64,000 nucleotides of DNA from Streptomyces sp. HUAS 15-9. GTDB lineage: Bacteria; Actinomycetota; Actinomycetes; Streptomycetales; Streptomycetaceae. Both the position numbers and the translations under genes were made by a program. Location: the NCBI RefSeq assembly GCF_025642155.1, contig NZ_CP106798.1, positions 1,984,001 to 2,048,000 on the forward strand, given 5' to 3'. The notes under the pieces were generated by a model that did not search any database, was not told the origin of the DNA, and saw nothing but the letters and a program-made list of their open reading frames with translations. Below, piece by piece: positions 18,559-27,352 of the stretch; position 1 is the first letter of the stretch; each line of letters opens with the position of its first letter.

Positions 18559-19077
18559 TCACTCGGACGGCGCCCAGTAGTCGGTCAGCTCGCCCGCGCC
18601 CGGCTCCAGGCTCTTCCAGGAGCCGCTGTAGGACACGACGGCGAAGGCGGCGGCGGGGAAGCCGCGGCGGTTCATCCACTCGCGGGCGCCGTCGTCGGAC
18701 GAGCCGGACAGGATCTCGGCCAGGCCGTGCACCCCTGGGTTGTGACCGATCAGGATCACGTTCTGGGCGTCGTCCGGGACCTCGTTGAGCACGGCGATCA
18801 GCTCACCGGGCGAGGCCTCGTAGAGCCGCTCCTCGTAGACGGTTTTCGGCCGGTGCGGGAACTCGTGGACGGCGAGCTTCCAGGTTTCGCGGGTACGGAC
18901 CGCGGTGGAGCACAGGGCCAGATCGAACGGGATTCCGGTGTCGGTCAGCTTGCGTCCGGCGACTGCGGCGTCCGTGCGGCCCCGCTCAGCGAGGGGTCGC
19001 TCATGGTCGGTCATCTGTGGCCAGTCGGCTTTCGCATGCCGGAAGAGGACAATCCTGCGGGGTTCTGCGACGCTCAT
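18559..19077 (-). CDS. SixA-like histidine phosphatase
   Basis: This 172-residue histidine-phosphatase superfamily protein has the RHAKADWPQ motif (catalytic His near residue 12, in IVLFRHAKA), the second conserved Arg in CSTAVRTRET, and the late His in ILIGHNPGV. That pattern is the SixA group, phosphohistidine or small-molecule phosphatases; the substrate is not known here. ATG 19077 is chosen because the homologous N-terminus (MSVAEPRRIVLFRHAK) begins there. An upstream in-frame ATG at 19125 would add 16 unconserved residues. No clear Shine-Dalgarno is visible. Confidence 0.88.
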   Translation of the reverse strand: MSVAEPRRIVLFRHAKADWPQMTDHERPLAERGRTDAAVAGRKLTDTGIPFDLALCSTAVRTRETWKLAVHEFPHRPKTVYEERLYEASPGELIAVLNEVPDDAQNVILIGHNPGVHGLAEILSGSSDDGAREWMNRRGFPAAAFAVVSYSGSWKSLEPGAGELTDYWAPSE

Positions 19078-19155
19078 GGGCCCAGCTTCGCATGAAACAG
19101 GCCATGCGGCGCAGGGAGTTGACATGCGGATTTGCGGTGCGGGACGCCCCTGGGC

Positions 19156-19362
19156 CTAGTGCGTGACCAGCTGCTGCACGCGCTCGACGAGGTGGGTGAC
19201 CGCGGGGTCGCCGGTGGCCGCGTGGGCGTCCGACGGGTTGAGTATCAGCAGGAGCAGGGTGACGAAGGCGAGCGCGGGCAGGGCGAGGGCCCACCAGGGC
19301 AGCCGGATGTCGACGCCGCCCGTGGTCGCCGGGTGGGGCCGGGTGTGCGTACGGGCCGACAT
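19156..19362 (-). CDS. Small single-pass membrane protein, unknown function
   Basis: This 68-residue protein has a basic N-terminus with several Arg/His/Pro residues, one strong transmembrane helix (about 20-43, LPWWALALPALAFVTLLLLI) and a short C-terminal amphipathic tail ending VERVQQLVTH. ATG 19362 is supported by GGAGG seven bases upstream. It sits between the SixA-like gene and the MFS operon, all on the minus strand. I do not recognise a characterised family. Confidence 0.7.
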   Translation of the reverse strand: MSARTHTRPHPATTGGVDIRLPWWALALPALAFVTLLLLILNPSDAHAATGDPAVTHLVERVQQLVTH

Positions 19363-19490
19363 GATCGCCTCCGCTGGTCTGCGAGTGGTCCGTGACCGCG
19401 TCACGCGGGCACAACTCGAAACTACGGAATCCGCCGCCGCCAACCCATCCGGTGATCCACCCACTTGACCCTGACACTCACCCCCTAGGG

Positions 19491-19514
19491 GATGGTGGTG
19501 CCAGCACCACCATC
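19491..19514 (-). terminator. Hairpin terminator of the MFS transporter operon
   Basis: An 11-bp inverted repeat, GATGGTGGTGC (19491-19501) / GCACCACCATC (19504-19514), begins 18 bases beyond the stop of the 38-residue gene. It separates that operon from the downstream small membrane protein. Confidence 0.65.
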
Positions 19515-19531
19515 GGCCGCGGGGGCCGTGG

Positions 19532-19648
19532 TCAGGGGGACGCGATGGTCGCGACGATGGCGATGAGCACGAAGATGACGAAGAACGAGCCGAAGATGAT
19601 CAGCATCTTCTTCTGGCCGTTCGGGGGGTTCGGGTCGAGCACAGGCAT
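19532..19648 (-). CDS. SGM_5486-type 38-residue transporter-associated membrane peptide
   Basis: This short reading frame encodes MPVLDPNPPNGQKKM followed by a single hydrophobic helix (about residues 15-36). It matches the small transporter-associated protein family that accompanies CynX/NimT exporters in Streptomyces (recognised from memory). The gene lies 75 bases downstream of the exporter on the same strand and is followed by a hairpin terminator, so cotranscription is likely. Its function is unknown; a subunit or stabiliser of the exporter is an inference. Confidence 0.8.
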   Translation of the reverse strand: MPVLDPNPPNGQKKMLIIFGSFFVIFVLIAIVATIASP

Positions 19649-19723
19649 GCGGCCAGTCTCGCACCCTCCTCCCCCGCCGGGACCGCCGGGGTGAGCGCGG
19701 CGGGTGAACTCGAGCGGGTGAAC

Positions 19724-21124
19724 TCAGCGCCCCGCCTCCTCCTCCACGGTCCGGTCGCGGCCCGCCAGGACGCCGACCACCATCTGCGGGAGCATCAGCC
19801 CGGCCATGAGGGCGATCGGCAGGCCCCAGCCGCCGCTGTGCTGGTAGAGCACGCCGACCAGCAGCGGCCCGGGGATGGAGATCAGATAGCCGGTGCTCTG
19901 CGCGAACGCGGAGAGCTGGGCGACGCCCGCACCGGTCCTGGCCCGCATGCCGACCATCGTGAGGGCCAGCGGGAAGGCGCAGTTGGACACGCCGAGCAGC
20001 AGGGCCCAGGCCCAGGCACCGGCGGCCGGAGCGAAGTACAGGCCCGCGTAGCCGGCCAGCCCGCACCCGCCGAGCACCAGCACGATCGGCCCCTGGTGGG
20101 GCAGCCGGGTGGCGAGCCGGGGGATGACGAAGGCCAGCGGCACGCCCATCACCATGGTCACGGCGAGGAGCACCCCCGCCGTGCTCGCCGAGACGCCGGC
20201 GTCACGGAAGATCTGCGCCATCCAGCCCATCGTGATGTAGGCGGCGGTGGCCTGGAGCCCGAAGAAGACGGCGAGCGCCCAGGCCGTACGGCTCCGGGTG
20301 ATCCGCAGCGCGGGCGGCCGCTGCGCACGCGCGCGTGCCTGCCGTACGGGCTCTTCGGGTACGGGCGCCGCCTCCCGGTGCCGTACCAGCGCGATCCACG
20401 GCAGGGTCGCCGCCCCAGCGAGCACCGCCCACACGGCGAGCCCCGGCTGCCAGCCGCCGCCGAGCGCGTCGGTCATCGGCACGGTCACCGCCGCGGCGGC
20501 CGAGGTGCCGAGGGCGAGGGCCATCGAGTACAGGCCGGTCATGGGGCCCACCCGGTCCGGGAACCAGCGCTTGACGATGACCGGCATCAGGACGTTGCTG
20601 ACCGCGATGCCCATGAGGGCGAGCGCGCTGGCGGCCAGGAATCCGGCCGTCGACCCGATGTAGGGCCGTATGAGCAGGCCCGTCGTGATGGCGATCAGGC
20701 CGGCGCACACGACGGCGGCCGGGCCGAAGCGGCGCGCGAGGCGGGGTGCCGTGACGCCGAAGACGGCGAAGCAGAGCGGGGGCACCGAGGTGAGGAGCCC
20801 GGCCACGCTGCCGCTCATGCCCAGCCCGTCGCGGACCTCTTCGAGGAGCGCGCCGAGGCTGGTGATGGCGGGGCGGAGGTTCAGCGCCGCGAGCACGATG
20901 CCGACGACGAGCAGCCGTGTCGCCCACGCGCGCGTGGCGGGGGCCGGGGTGCCGTCGGCTTCCGGGGCGGGGGTGCCATGGACAGCCGGGGCCGGGGTTT
21001 CATCGGCGTCCGAGGCCCCTGCGCATCCGGCGCCCGGGGCCTTGGTGCGTTCGGCGCCAGGGGGCGCGGCGCATGCGGTTGTCGACATCCTCGTCATCCT
21101 CGTCCGGGCTTCCTCGCTCACCAT
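19724..21124 (-). CDS. CynX/NimT-type MFS transporter
   Basis: This is a 12-helix major facilitator protein, 466 residues from ATG 21124. The CynX/NimT group includes cyanate and nitroimidazole-type transporters; the substrate is unknown. The transporter core starts near ATRLLVVGIVLAALNLRPAI, which contains the group-typical NLRP motif in helix 1. The preceding roughly 50 residues are Ala/Pro-rich and probably disordered. Later in-frame ATGs at 21097 and 21088 are also possible starts, and the latter has a better GAGG spacing. It is divergent from a FadR-type regulator and shares an operator-like palindrome with it. Confidence 0.88.
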   Translation of the reverse strand: MVSEEARTRMTRMSTTACAAPPGAERTKAPGAGCAGASDADETPAPAVHGTPAPEADGTPAPATRAWATRLLVVGIVLAALNLRPAITSLGALLEEVRDGLGMSGSVAGLLTSVPPLCFAVFGVTAPRLARRFGPAAVVCAGLIAITTGLLIRPYIGSTAGFLAASALALMGIAVSNVLMPVIVKRWFPDRVGPMTGLYSMALALGTSAAAAVTVPMTDALGGGWQPGLAVWAVLAGAATLPWIALVRHREAAPVPEEPVRQARARAQRPPALRITRSRTAWALAVFFGLQATAAYITMGWMAQIFRDAGVSASTAGVLLAVTMVMGVPLAFVIPRLATRLPHQGPIVLVLGGCGLAGYAGLYFAPAAGAWAWALLLGVSNCAFPLALTMVGMRARTGAGVAQLSAFAQSTGYLISIPGPLLVGVLYQHSGGWGLPIALMAGLMLPQMVVGVLAGRDRTVEEEAGR

Positions 21125-21139
21125 GAAGTCCATCATAGA

Positions 21140-21152
21140 ATCATAGGATGAT
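21140..21152. promoter_or_regulatory. Operator-like palindrome ATCATAGGATGAT between MFS and FadR-type genes
   Basis: A perfect ATCAT/ATGAT inverted repeat around a 3-base centre lies 16 bases upstream of the chosen MFS start and 54 bases upstream of the regulator start. Overlapping minus-strand TATGAT hexamers (21132-21137 and 21140-21145) look like -10 boxes. GntR-family regulators bind short inverted repeats of this size, so autoregulation and control of the exporter are inferred. Confidence 0.5.
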
Positions 21153-21206
21153 TGGTTGTCCATCCCTGGACCGTCTCCTTCCGGCCCTCTCGTGCGAAGG
21201 TGTGCC

Positions 21207-21899
21207 ATGCCCCTGAGCCATCCCCGCCGCTCGGCGCTGTCCGAGCAGGTCATCGCCGAACTGCGGAACCAGATCACCTCGGGCGAGTGGCCGGTCGGCT
21301 CACGCATCCCGACCGAGCCGGAGCTGGTCGAGCAACTCGGCGTCGCCCGCAACACGGTCCGCGAGGCGGTGCGGGCGCTGGCGCACAACGGTCTGCTGGA
21401 CATCCGCCAGGGCTCCGGCACCTATGTGGTCGCCACCAGCGAGCTGGCGGGCGTCATGCAGCGCCGCTTCTCCGGCGCCGACCCGCGGCACATCGCCGAG
21501 CTGCGCTCCACGCTGGAGTCGGCGGCGGCGCAGCTGGCCGCCGAGCGGCGCACCGAGAAGGACCTCAAACAGCTCGACGCGCTCCTCGTGCGGCGCGAGG
21601 AGGTCTGGGCCTCGGGTGACGCGGAGGCCTTCGTGACGGCGGACGCGACCTTCCATCTGGCGGTGGTGGCCGCCTCCCACAACGAGGTCATGACCGCGAT
21701 GTACGCCGACCTGGGCGAGGTGCTGCGCGACTGGCTGCGCGCGGACGTCGGCGAGGTGCTGACGCCCGAGACGCACATGGACCACGCCCGGCTCGTCGAC
21801 GCGATCCGCACGGGCGACGCTGAGGCGGCCGCGGCGGAGGCCGCGAGCTACCCGTTCCTGTGCCGTCCGGGGCGGTTCAGTCCGCCTTCTGGTGGCTGA
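21207..21899 (+). CDS. FadR/GntR-type transcriptional regulator
   Basis: This 230-residue protein has an N-terminal winged helix (residues 10-72; IPTEPELVEQLGVARNTVREAVRALAHNGLLDIRQGSGTYV pattern) and an all-helical FCD effector domain (about 85-215; the metal-ligand-type residues are in ATFHLAVVAASHN). Divergent orientation to the CynX/NimT exporter suggests it controls that operon. ATG 21207 follows GCGAAGG. The C-terminal tail (PFLCRPGRFSPPSGG) overlaps the convergent secreted-protein gene by 23 bases. Confidence 0.9.
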   Translation: MPLSHPRRSALSEQVIAELRNQITSGEWPVGSRIPTEPELVEQLGVARNTVREAVRALAHNGLLDIRQGSGTYVVATSELAGVMQRRFSGADPRHIAELRSTLESAAAQLAAERRTEKDLKQLDALLVRREEVWASGDAEAFVTADATFHLAVVAASHNEVMTAMYADLGEVLRDWLRADVGEVLTPETHMDHARLVDAIRTGDAEAAAAEAASYPFLCRPGRFSPPSGG

Positions 21900-22227
21900 T
21901 CCACACCGAGCCGACTTCCTTCCAGCACCGGCCGGAGAGCCGTACGGTCATCGCGGGCCCGGTGTCGACCGGGTCGCCGTCGGTGTCGAGGTCCCACCAG
22001 CGGGCGCACTCGATGTGCAGGCTCACGCGATCGGTGTCGACATAGGGGTTGTGGCAGTAGGCCACGACATGGGAGCCGCGGACGCTCGTACGGCACTCCG
22101 ACCCGAACAGCGACGGGGCCGGGGGTCTGTTGTCCTTCACGCGTGCGTGCGGCAACGCCTCGTACGGCAGGGACAGCACGAGAGCGACGGCGACGGTCAG
22201 TGAGGCCAGACTGTGGGACAGGCGCAC
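21877..22227 (-). CDS. Small secreted protein with four cysteines
   Basis: This 116-residue protein has a short signal peptide (residues 1-about 28) and a mature part with four Cys in the spacing SECR, AYCHN, HIECARWW and SGRCW, which suggests two disulfides. It also has repeated Asp residues (DLDTDGDPVDTG). I do not recognise the family. Its end overlaps the convergent regulator gene by 23 bases. It reads toward the regulator with its own start. Confidence 0.65.
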   Translation of the reverse strand: MRLSHSLASLTVAVALVLSLPYEALPHARVKDNRPPAPSLFGSECRTSVRGSHVVAYCHNPYVDTDRVSLHIECARWWDLDTDGDPVDTGPAMTVRLSGRCWKEVGSVWISHQKAD

Positions 22228-22346
22228 AAGGGGACCTCCTCGGCCGTGCTGGGGAGGGACTCAGCGAGGTGGACTCGCACTCCAGAGTGCGCCGTCGCCG
22301 CACGTCCGCGCCCGGCCGGGGAGCCGAACGGGTGACGCGCGCACGG

Positions 22347-22383
22347 ACCGGGGCCCGCACCCCCGAAGGGTGCGGGCCCCGGT
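22347..22383 (-). terminator. 16-bp terminator hairpin of the fabG-fabI operon
   Basis: Perfect arms 22347-22362 and 22368-22383 around a CCGAA loop lie 27 bases after the fabI stop. No T-run follows. Confidence 0.8.
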
Positions 22384-22409
22384 CCCGGCTCGGGCCTCGG
22401 CGGTGCCGG

Positions 22410-23177
22410 TCAGGCGCCGACGGCGTGCAGACCGCCGTCCACGTGGATGATCTCGCCGGTGGTCTTCGGGAACCAGTCGCTCAGCAGGGCGACGACGCCG
22501 CGGCCGGCCGGCTCGGGGTCCTTCAGGTCCCACTCCAGCGGGGAGCGGTTGTCCCACACGGAGGCCAGCTCGCCGAAGCCCGGGATGGACTTGGCGGCCA
22601 TGGAGCCGAGCGGGCCCGCGGAGATCAGGTTGCAGCGGATGTTCTGCTTGCCCAGGTCACGCGCGATGTAGCGGCTGGTGGCCTCCAGGGCGGCCTTGGC
22701 CGGGCCCATCCAGTCGTACTGCGGCCAGGCGAAGGAGGCGTCGAAGGTGAGACCGACGACCGAGCCGCCGTTCTGCATCAGCGGCAGGCAGGCCATGGTC
22801 AGCGACTTCAGGGAGAACGCCGAGACGTGCATGGCCGTGGCGACCGACTCGAACGGCGTGTTGAGGAAGTTGCCGCCGAGCGCGTCCTGCGGGGCGAAGC
22901 CGATGGAGTGCACGACGCCGTCGAGGCCGCCGAGCTCCTCGCCGACCACGTCGGCCAGGCGCGCGAGGTGCTCGTCGTTGGTGACGTCGAGCTCGACGAC
23001 CTTGGTGGGCTTGGGGAGCTTCTTGGCAATGCGCTCGGTGAGTGTGGGCCGCGGGAACGCGGTCAGGATGATCTCGGCACCCTGCTCCTGGGCCAGCTTG
23101 GCGGCGTGGAAGGCGATGGAGGACTCCATCAGCACACCGGAGATCAGGACGCGCTTGCCCTCGAGAATTCCGCTCAT
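22410..23177 (-). CDS. fabI: Enoyl-[acyl-carrier-protein] reductase, InhA/FabI type
   Basis: This 255-residue NADH-dependent enoyl-ACP reductase catalyses the last reduction of each type II fatty-acid elongation cycle. The diverged nucleotide motif ISGVLMESSIAFHAA (residues 12-26) and active-site Tyr154/Lys161 in YDWMGPAKAALEATSRY are the InhA arrangement (YxxMxxxK). It starts 5 bases after fabG on the same strand, so the two successive reductases of the cycle are cotranscribed, as in mycobacterial mabA-inhA. Confidence 0.95.
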   Translation of the reverse strand: MSGILEGKRVLISGVLMESSIAFHAAKLAQEQGAEIILTAFPRPTLTERIAKKLPKPTKVVELDVTNDEHLARLADVVGEELGGLDGVVHSIGFAPQDALGGNFLNTPFESVATAMHVSAFSLKSLTMACLPLMQNGGSVVGLTFDASFAWPQYDWMGPAKAALEATSRYIARDLGKQNIRCNLISAGPLGSMAAKSIPGFGELASVWDNRSPLEWDLKDPEPAGRGVVALLSDWFPKTTGEIIHVDGGLHAVGA

Positions 23178-23182
23178 GGTGA

Positions 23183-23902
23183 TCAGTGACCCATTCCCAG
23201 TCCGCCGTCAACAGGGATGACGGCTCCAGTGATGTACGAGGCGTCGTCCGAGGCGAGGAACCGCACCGTTGCGGCGATCTCCTCCGGCTGGGCGTACCGG
23301 CCGAGCGGCACCTGCCCCATGATGGTGGCGCGCTGCTCGTCGGTGAGCGCCTTGGTCATGTCGGTGTCGACGAAGCCGGGCGTGACGACGTTGAACGTGA
23401 TGTTGCGCGAGCCCAGCTCGCGGGCGAGGGAGCGCGCGAAGCCGACGAGTCCGGCCTTGGACGCGGCGTAGTTGGCCTGGCCGGGGCCGCCGTACAGCGC
23501 GACGACCGACGAGATGAGGACGACACGGCCCTTCTTGGCGCGCAGCATGCCGCGGTTGGCGCGCTTCACCACGCGGAAAGTGCCGGTGAGGTTGGTGTCT
23601 ATGACCGAGGTGAAGTCCTCCTCGCTCATGCGCATCAGGAGCTGGTCCTTGGTGATGCCGGCGTTGGCGATGAGGACCTCGACGGGGCCGTGCTGGGCCT
23701 CGATCTCCTTGTAGGCCTGCTCCACCTGCTCGGCGTCGGTGATGTCGCACCTGACGGCGAGGCAGCCCAGGTCCGTCAGGGCGGCCGGCGGCTCACCAGA
23801 GCGGTACGTGATCGCGACCTTGTCGCCGGCGTCGGCGAATGCGCGGGCGATGGCGAGGCCGATGCCCCGGTTGCCTCCGGTGACGAGAACCGAGCGGCTC
23901 AA
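23183..23902 (-). CDS. fabG: 3-oxoacyl-[acyl-carrier-protein] reductase
   Basis: This 239-residue classical SDR is the beta-ketoacyl-ACP reductase of fatty-acid synthesis. It has TGGNRGIG (cofactor), a NAG motif, a catalytic Ser near 132, and Tyr145/Lys149 in YAASK. The start is probably the rare TTG at 23902 because homologues begin LSRSVLVTGGNRG and AAAGGG lies seven bases upstream. An in-frame ATG at 23932 lacks a ribosome-binding site. It is the first gene of the fabG-fabI pair, and its promoter must lie in the 461-base gap to tldD. Confidence 0.95.
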   Translation of the reverse strand: MSRSVLVTGGNRGIGLAIARAFADAGDKVAITYRSGEPPAALTDLGCLAVRCDITDAEQVEQAYKEIEAQHGPVEVLIANAGITKDQLLMRMSEEDFTSVIDTNLTGTFRVVKRANRGMLRAKKGRVVLISSVVALYGGPGQANYAASKAGLVGFARSLARELGSRNITFNVVTPGFVDTDMTKALTDEQRATIMGQVPLGRYAQPEEIAATVRFLASDDASYITGAVIPVDGGLGMGH

Positions 23903-24363
23903 CGGATCACCCTTTCGATAGCGGTCTGACACACCCGCCCGAACAGCTGGATGACAGGCGGCTTCATCGAAAACCTATCGGTAGGGGGCCGCCCGAGGTG
24001 AAGCGGGCACCGACAGTGGCATGGGGGTGTCGCTGTTGGATCCCTACAGTTTCGACCGGGCGGCGGTGCGCCAGGGCGAGGCCGGCGGACCAATGAGCGG
24101 GGTCCCTCGCGGATGCCCGGCCCGTCGGCCGTCCACAGTCGGGCGCGAATGTCACTCCCCCGCCCGCGCGGGGGCGTCATAATGCCACCTCGTGATCACT
24201 CTGAGGTAGGAGCGCACGGCGGTAGCGGAGCGGCTCGGCGCATCGCCGCGCGGATATCCACTACGACCCCGTCATGCCGCGCGACATACTTCACTGCGGC
24301 GCGTCCACCTCGCACGACATCCGCTTGAGCAGAAGAGAACTCATCGACTTGGGGGAGCCTCCT
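23903..24363. other. Divergent intergenic region between fabG and tldD
   Basis: 461 bases with no credible gene on either strand. It must contain the promoters for the leftward fab operon and the rightward TldD/TldE operon. I see no convincing -35/-10 pair and no strong palindrome. The only reading frames are short and lack family resemblance. Confidence 0.5.
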
Positions 24364-25887
24364 GTGGCCCACGGAATCGATCCGACATTTCTGGCGCTAC
24401 CCCTGCGCGCCCTGGCCGACGCCGCGCTGGCACGCGCGCGTGCGCTCGGGGCCGAGCACGCGGACTTCCGGTTCGAGCGGGTGCGCAGCGCGTCCTGGCG
24501 GTTCAGGGACGCCAAGCCCGCCGGCTCGTCGGACACCACCGACCTCGGGTACGCCGTGCGGGTCGTGCACGGCGGCACCTGGGGCTTCGCGTCGGGCGTG
24601 GATCTGACCCTCGACGCCGCCGCCAAGGTCGCCTCGCAGGCCGTCGCGATGGCGAAGCTCTCCGCCCAGGTGATCCGGGCGGCCGGGTCGAACGAGCGGG
24701 TCGAGCTCGCCGACGAGCCGGTGCACGCCGACAGGATGTGGGTCTCCTCGTACGAGATCGACCCGTTCTCGGTGCCCGACGAGGAGAAGTCGGCACTGCT
24801 GACGGACTGGAGCGCACAGCTGCTCGCGGCGAGCGGGGTCGATCACGTCGACGCGTCGCTGCTCACCGTGCACGAGAACAAGTTCTACGCCGACACCGCG
24901 GGGACCGTCACCACCCAGCAGCGGGTGCGGCTGCATCCGCAGCTGACGGCGGTCTCGGTCGACGAGTCGAGCGGCGAGTTCGACTCGATGCGGACCATCG
25001 CGCCGCCGGTCGGACGCGGCTGGGAGTACCTCACCGGCACCGGCTGGGACTGGGAGGGCGAACTGGAGCGGATCCCGGAGCTGCTCGCGGAGAAGATGCG
25101 CGCGCCGAGCGTGGAGGCGGGCCTGTACGACCTGGTCGTCGACCCGTCCAATCTGTGGCTGACCATCCACGAGTCCATCGGGCACGCGACCGAGCTGGAC
25201 CGGGCGCTCGGCTACGAGGCCGCGTACGCCGGCACCTCGTTCGCCACCTTCGACCAGCTCGGCAAGCTCCGGTACGGCTCCGACCTGATGAACGTCACCG
25301 GTGACCGCACCGCGGAGCACGGCCTGGCGACGATCGGGTACGACGACGAGGGCGTCGAGGGGCAGTCCTGGGACCTGGTGAAGGACGGCACGCTCGTCGG
25401 CTACCAGCTGGACCGCAGGATCGCGAAGCTGACCGGGTTCGACCGGTCCAACGGGTGCGCGTTCGCCGACTCCCCCGGGCATGTGCCCGTGCAGCGCATG
25501 GCCAATGTGTCGCTCCAGCCGGATCCGGCGGGGCTGTCCACGGAGGACCTCATCGGGGGTGTCGACCGGGGCATCTACGTCGTCGGGGACCGGTCCTGGT
25601 CCATCGACATGCAGCGCTACAACTTCCAGTTCACCGGACAGCGCTTCTTCAGGATCGAGAACGGGCGGATCACCGGTCAGCTGCGGGACGTCGCCTACCA
25701 GGCGACGACCACCGACTTCTGGGGCTCCATGGCGGCCGTCGGCGGCCCGCAGACCTATGTCCTGGGCGGCGCCTTCAACTGCGGCAAGGCCCAGCCGGGG
25801 CAGGTGGCCGCCGTGTCGCACGGGTGCCCCTCCGCTCTCTTCAAGGGCGTCAACATCCTCAACACCACCCAGGAGGCCGGTCGATGA
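24364..25887 (+). CDS. tldD: TldD-type metalloprotease
   Basis: This 507-residue TldD/PmbA family protein is the catalytic partner of a heterodimeric zinc protease that trims unfolded or modified peptides. The active site is HESIGHATELD (about residues 269-279), the HExxxH zinc motif, with conserved downstream Cys in SHGCPSALFKG near the C-terminus. The GTG start at 24364 is preceded by GGGGGAG and matches the conserved N-terminus. It overlaps the next gene by ATGA (25884-25887), as expected for obligate partners. Confidence 0.93.
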   Translation: MAHGIDPTFLALPLRALADAALARARALGAEHADFRFERVRSASWRFRDAKPAGSSDTTDLGYAVRVVHGGTWGFASGVDLTLDAAAKVASQAVAMAKLSAQVIRAAGSNERVELADEPVHADRMWVSSYEIDPFSVPDEEKSALLTDWSAQLLAASGVDHVDASLLTVHENKFYADTAGTVTTQQRVRLHPQLTAVSVDESSGEFDSMRTIAPPVGRGWEYLTGTGWDWEGELERIPELLAEKMRAPSVEAGLYDLVVDPSNLWLTIHESIGHATELDRALGYEAAYAGTSFATFDQLGKLRYGSDLMNVTGDRTAEHGLATIGYDDEGVEGQSWDLVKDGTLVGYQLDRRIAKLTGFDRSNGCAFADSPGHVPVQRMANVSLQPDPAGLSTEDLIGGVDRGIYVVGDRSWSIDMQRYNFQFTGQRFFRIENGRITGQLRDVAYQATTTDFWGSMAAVGGPQTYVLGGAFNCGKAQPGQVAAVSHGCPSALFKGVNILNTTQEAGR

Positions 25888-27287
25888 GCGCGGGCAGCAG
25901 CAAGGCGTACAAGCCGCACGAGATCGTCGAGCGCGCTCTGGAGCTGTCCCGGGCGGACGGCTGCGTCGTCATCGCCGACGAGCACTCGACCGCGAATCTG
26001 CGCTGGGCCGGCAACGCGCTGACCACCAACGGCGTCACGCGCGGGCGCACCCTCACCGTCGTGGCGACCGTGGACGGCAAGGAGGGCACGGCCTCGGGCG
26101 TCGTGTCCCGCTCGGCCGTGACCGCACATGACCTGGAGCCGCTGGTCCGGGCCGCCGAGGCCGCCGCGCGCGGCGCCGGGCCCGCCGAGGACGCGCAGCC
26201 GCTGGTCACGGACGTACCTCGGTCGCCGGACTTCACGGACGCGCCGGCCGAGACCTCGTCGGCGGTGTTCGCGGACTTCGCCCCGGCGCTCGGCGAGGCC
26301 TTCGCACGCGCGCGTGCGGGCGGCCGTGAGCTGTACGGCTTCGCCAACCACGAGCTCGTGTCGACCTATCTCGGCACGTCCACGGGCCTGCGGCTGCGGC
26401 ACGACCAGCCCAACGGCACGCTGGAGCTCAACGCCAAGTCCCCGGACCGTACGCGCTCGGCGTGGGCGGGGCGCTCCACGCGGGACTTCAAGGACGTCGA
26501 CCCGGGCGCGCTCGACGCGGAGCTGGCCGTACGCCTCGGCTGGGCCGAGCGGCGCGTGGGGCTGCCCGCGGGCCGTTACGAGACGCTGCTGCCGCCGACC
26601 GCCGTGGCCGACCTGCTGATCTACCAGCTGTGGTCGGCGTCGGGCCGGGACGCGGCCGAGGGGCGCACGGTGTTCTCCAAGCCTGGTGGTGGCACCCGGC
26701 TGGGCGAGAAGCTGACCGAGCTGCCGCTGACCCTGCGCAGCGACCCGAACGAGCCGGGTCTGGAGTCCGCGCCGTTCGTCGTCGCGCACTCCTCCGGCGG
26801 CGATCAGTCGGTGTTCGACAACGGGCTGCCGACGGGCACCGTCGACTGGGTCGCGAATGGGGAACTGAAGCATCTGACGACCACCCGGCACAGCGCGGGT
26901 CTGACCGGGCTGCCGGTGGCCCCGGCGGGCGGGAACCTGATCCTGGACGGGGGCGAGGACCGCTCCCTGGAGGAGATGGTCGCGGCCACCGAGCGCGGGC
27001 TGCTGCTGACCTGCCTGTGGTACATCCGCGAGGTCGATCCGGCGACGCTGCTGCTCACGGGCCTGACCCGGGACGGCGTCTATCTCGTCGAGAACGGCGA
27101 GGTGACCGGCGCGGTGAACAACTTCCGGTTCAACGAGTCCCCGGTGGACCTGCTGGGGCGGGCGACCGAGGCCGGGCGCACGGAAAAGACGCTGCCCCGG
27201 GAGTGGAGCGACTGGTTCACCAGGGCCGCGATGCCTGCGCTGCGGGTGCCGGACTTCAATATGAGCTCTGTCAGTCAGGGCGTATAA
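25884..27287 (+). CDS. tldE: TldE/PmbA-type partner of TldD
   Basis: This 467-residue PmbA/TldE-family protein lacks the HExxxH motif of TldD, as is normal for the non-catalytic partner that completes the peptide chamber. The C-terminal region shows GLPVAPAGGNLILDGGEDRSLEEMV and the typical GLLLTCLWYIREVDP block. It is translationally coupled to tldD through the ATGA overlap. There is no nearby precursor peptide or lasso/microcin gene, so its substrate is probably general. Confidence 0.92.
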   Translation: MSAGSSKAYKPHEIVERALELSRADGCVVIADEHSTANLRWAGNALTTNGVTRGRTLTVVATVDGKEGTASGVVSRSAVTAHDLEPLVRAAEAAARGAGPAEDAQPLVTDVPRSPDFTDAPAETSSAVFADFAPALGEAFARARAGGRELYGFANHELVSTYLGTSTGLRLRHDQPNGTLELNAKSPDRTRSAWAGRSTRDFKDVDPGALDAELAVRLGWAERRVGLPAGRYETLLPPTAVADLLIYQLWSASGRDAAEGRTVFSKPGGGTRLGEKLTELPLTLRSDPNEPGLESAPFVVAHSSGGDQSVFDNGLPTGTVDWVANGELKHLTTTRHSAGLTGLPVAPAGGNLILDGGEDRSLEEMVAATERGLLLTCLWYIREVDPATLLLTGLTRDGVYLVENGEVTGAVNNFRFNESPVDLLGRATEAGRTEKTLPREWSDWFTRAAMPALRVPDFNMSSVSQGV

Positions 27288-27352
27288 CCTCGTAGGCATG
27301 CGCAGTCGGCTGTCACCCGGCTGCCCGAAGACACCAAGGAGACACGAGAACC

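Noticed and set aside
19691..21151. 486-residue plus-strand frame opposite the MFS transporter
   Set aside because: It is a shadow of a membrane-protein gene, with no hydrophobic segments or motifs of its own.
24364..27287. TldD/TldE as part of a peptide-antibiotic cluster
   Set aside because: No precursor peptide, cyclase or exporter lies beside it; this is the common chromosomal pair.
27288..27352. T-box leader for tyrS
   Set aside because: The gap of 65 bases is too short and lacks a T-box-type motif or a terminator/antiterminator pair.
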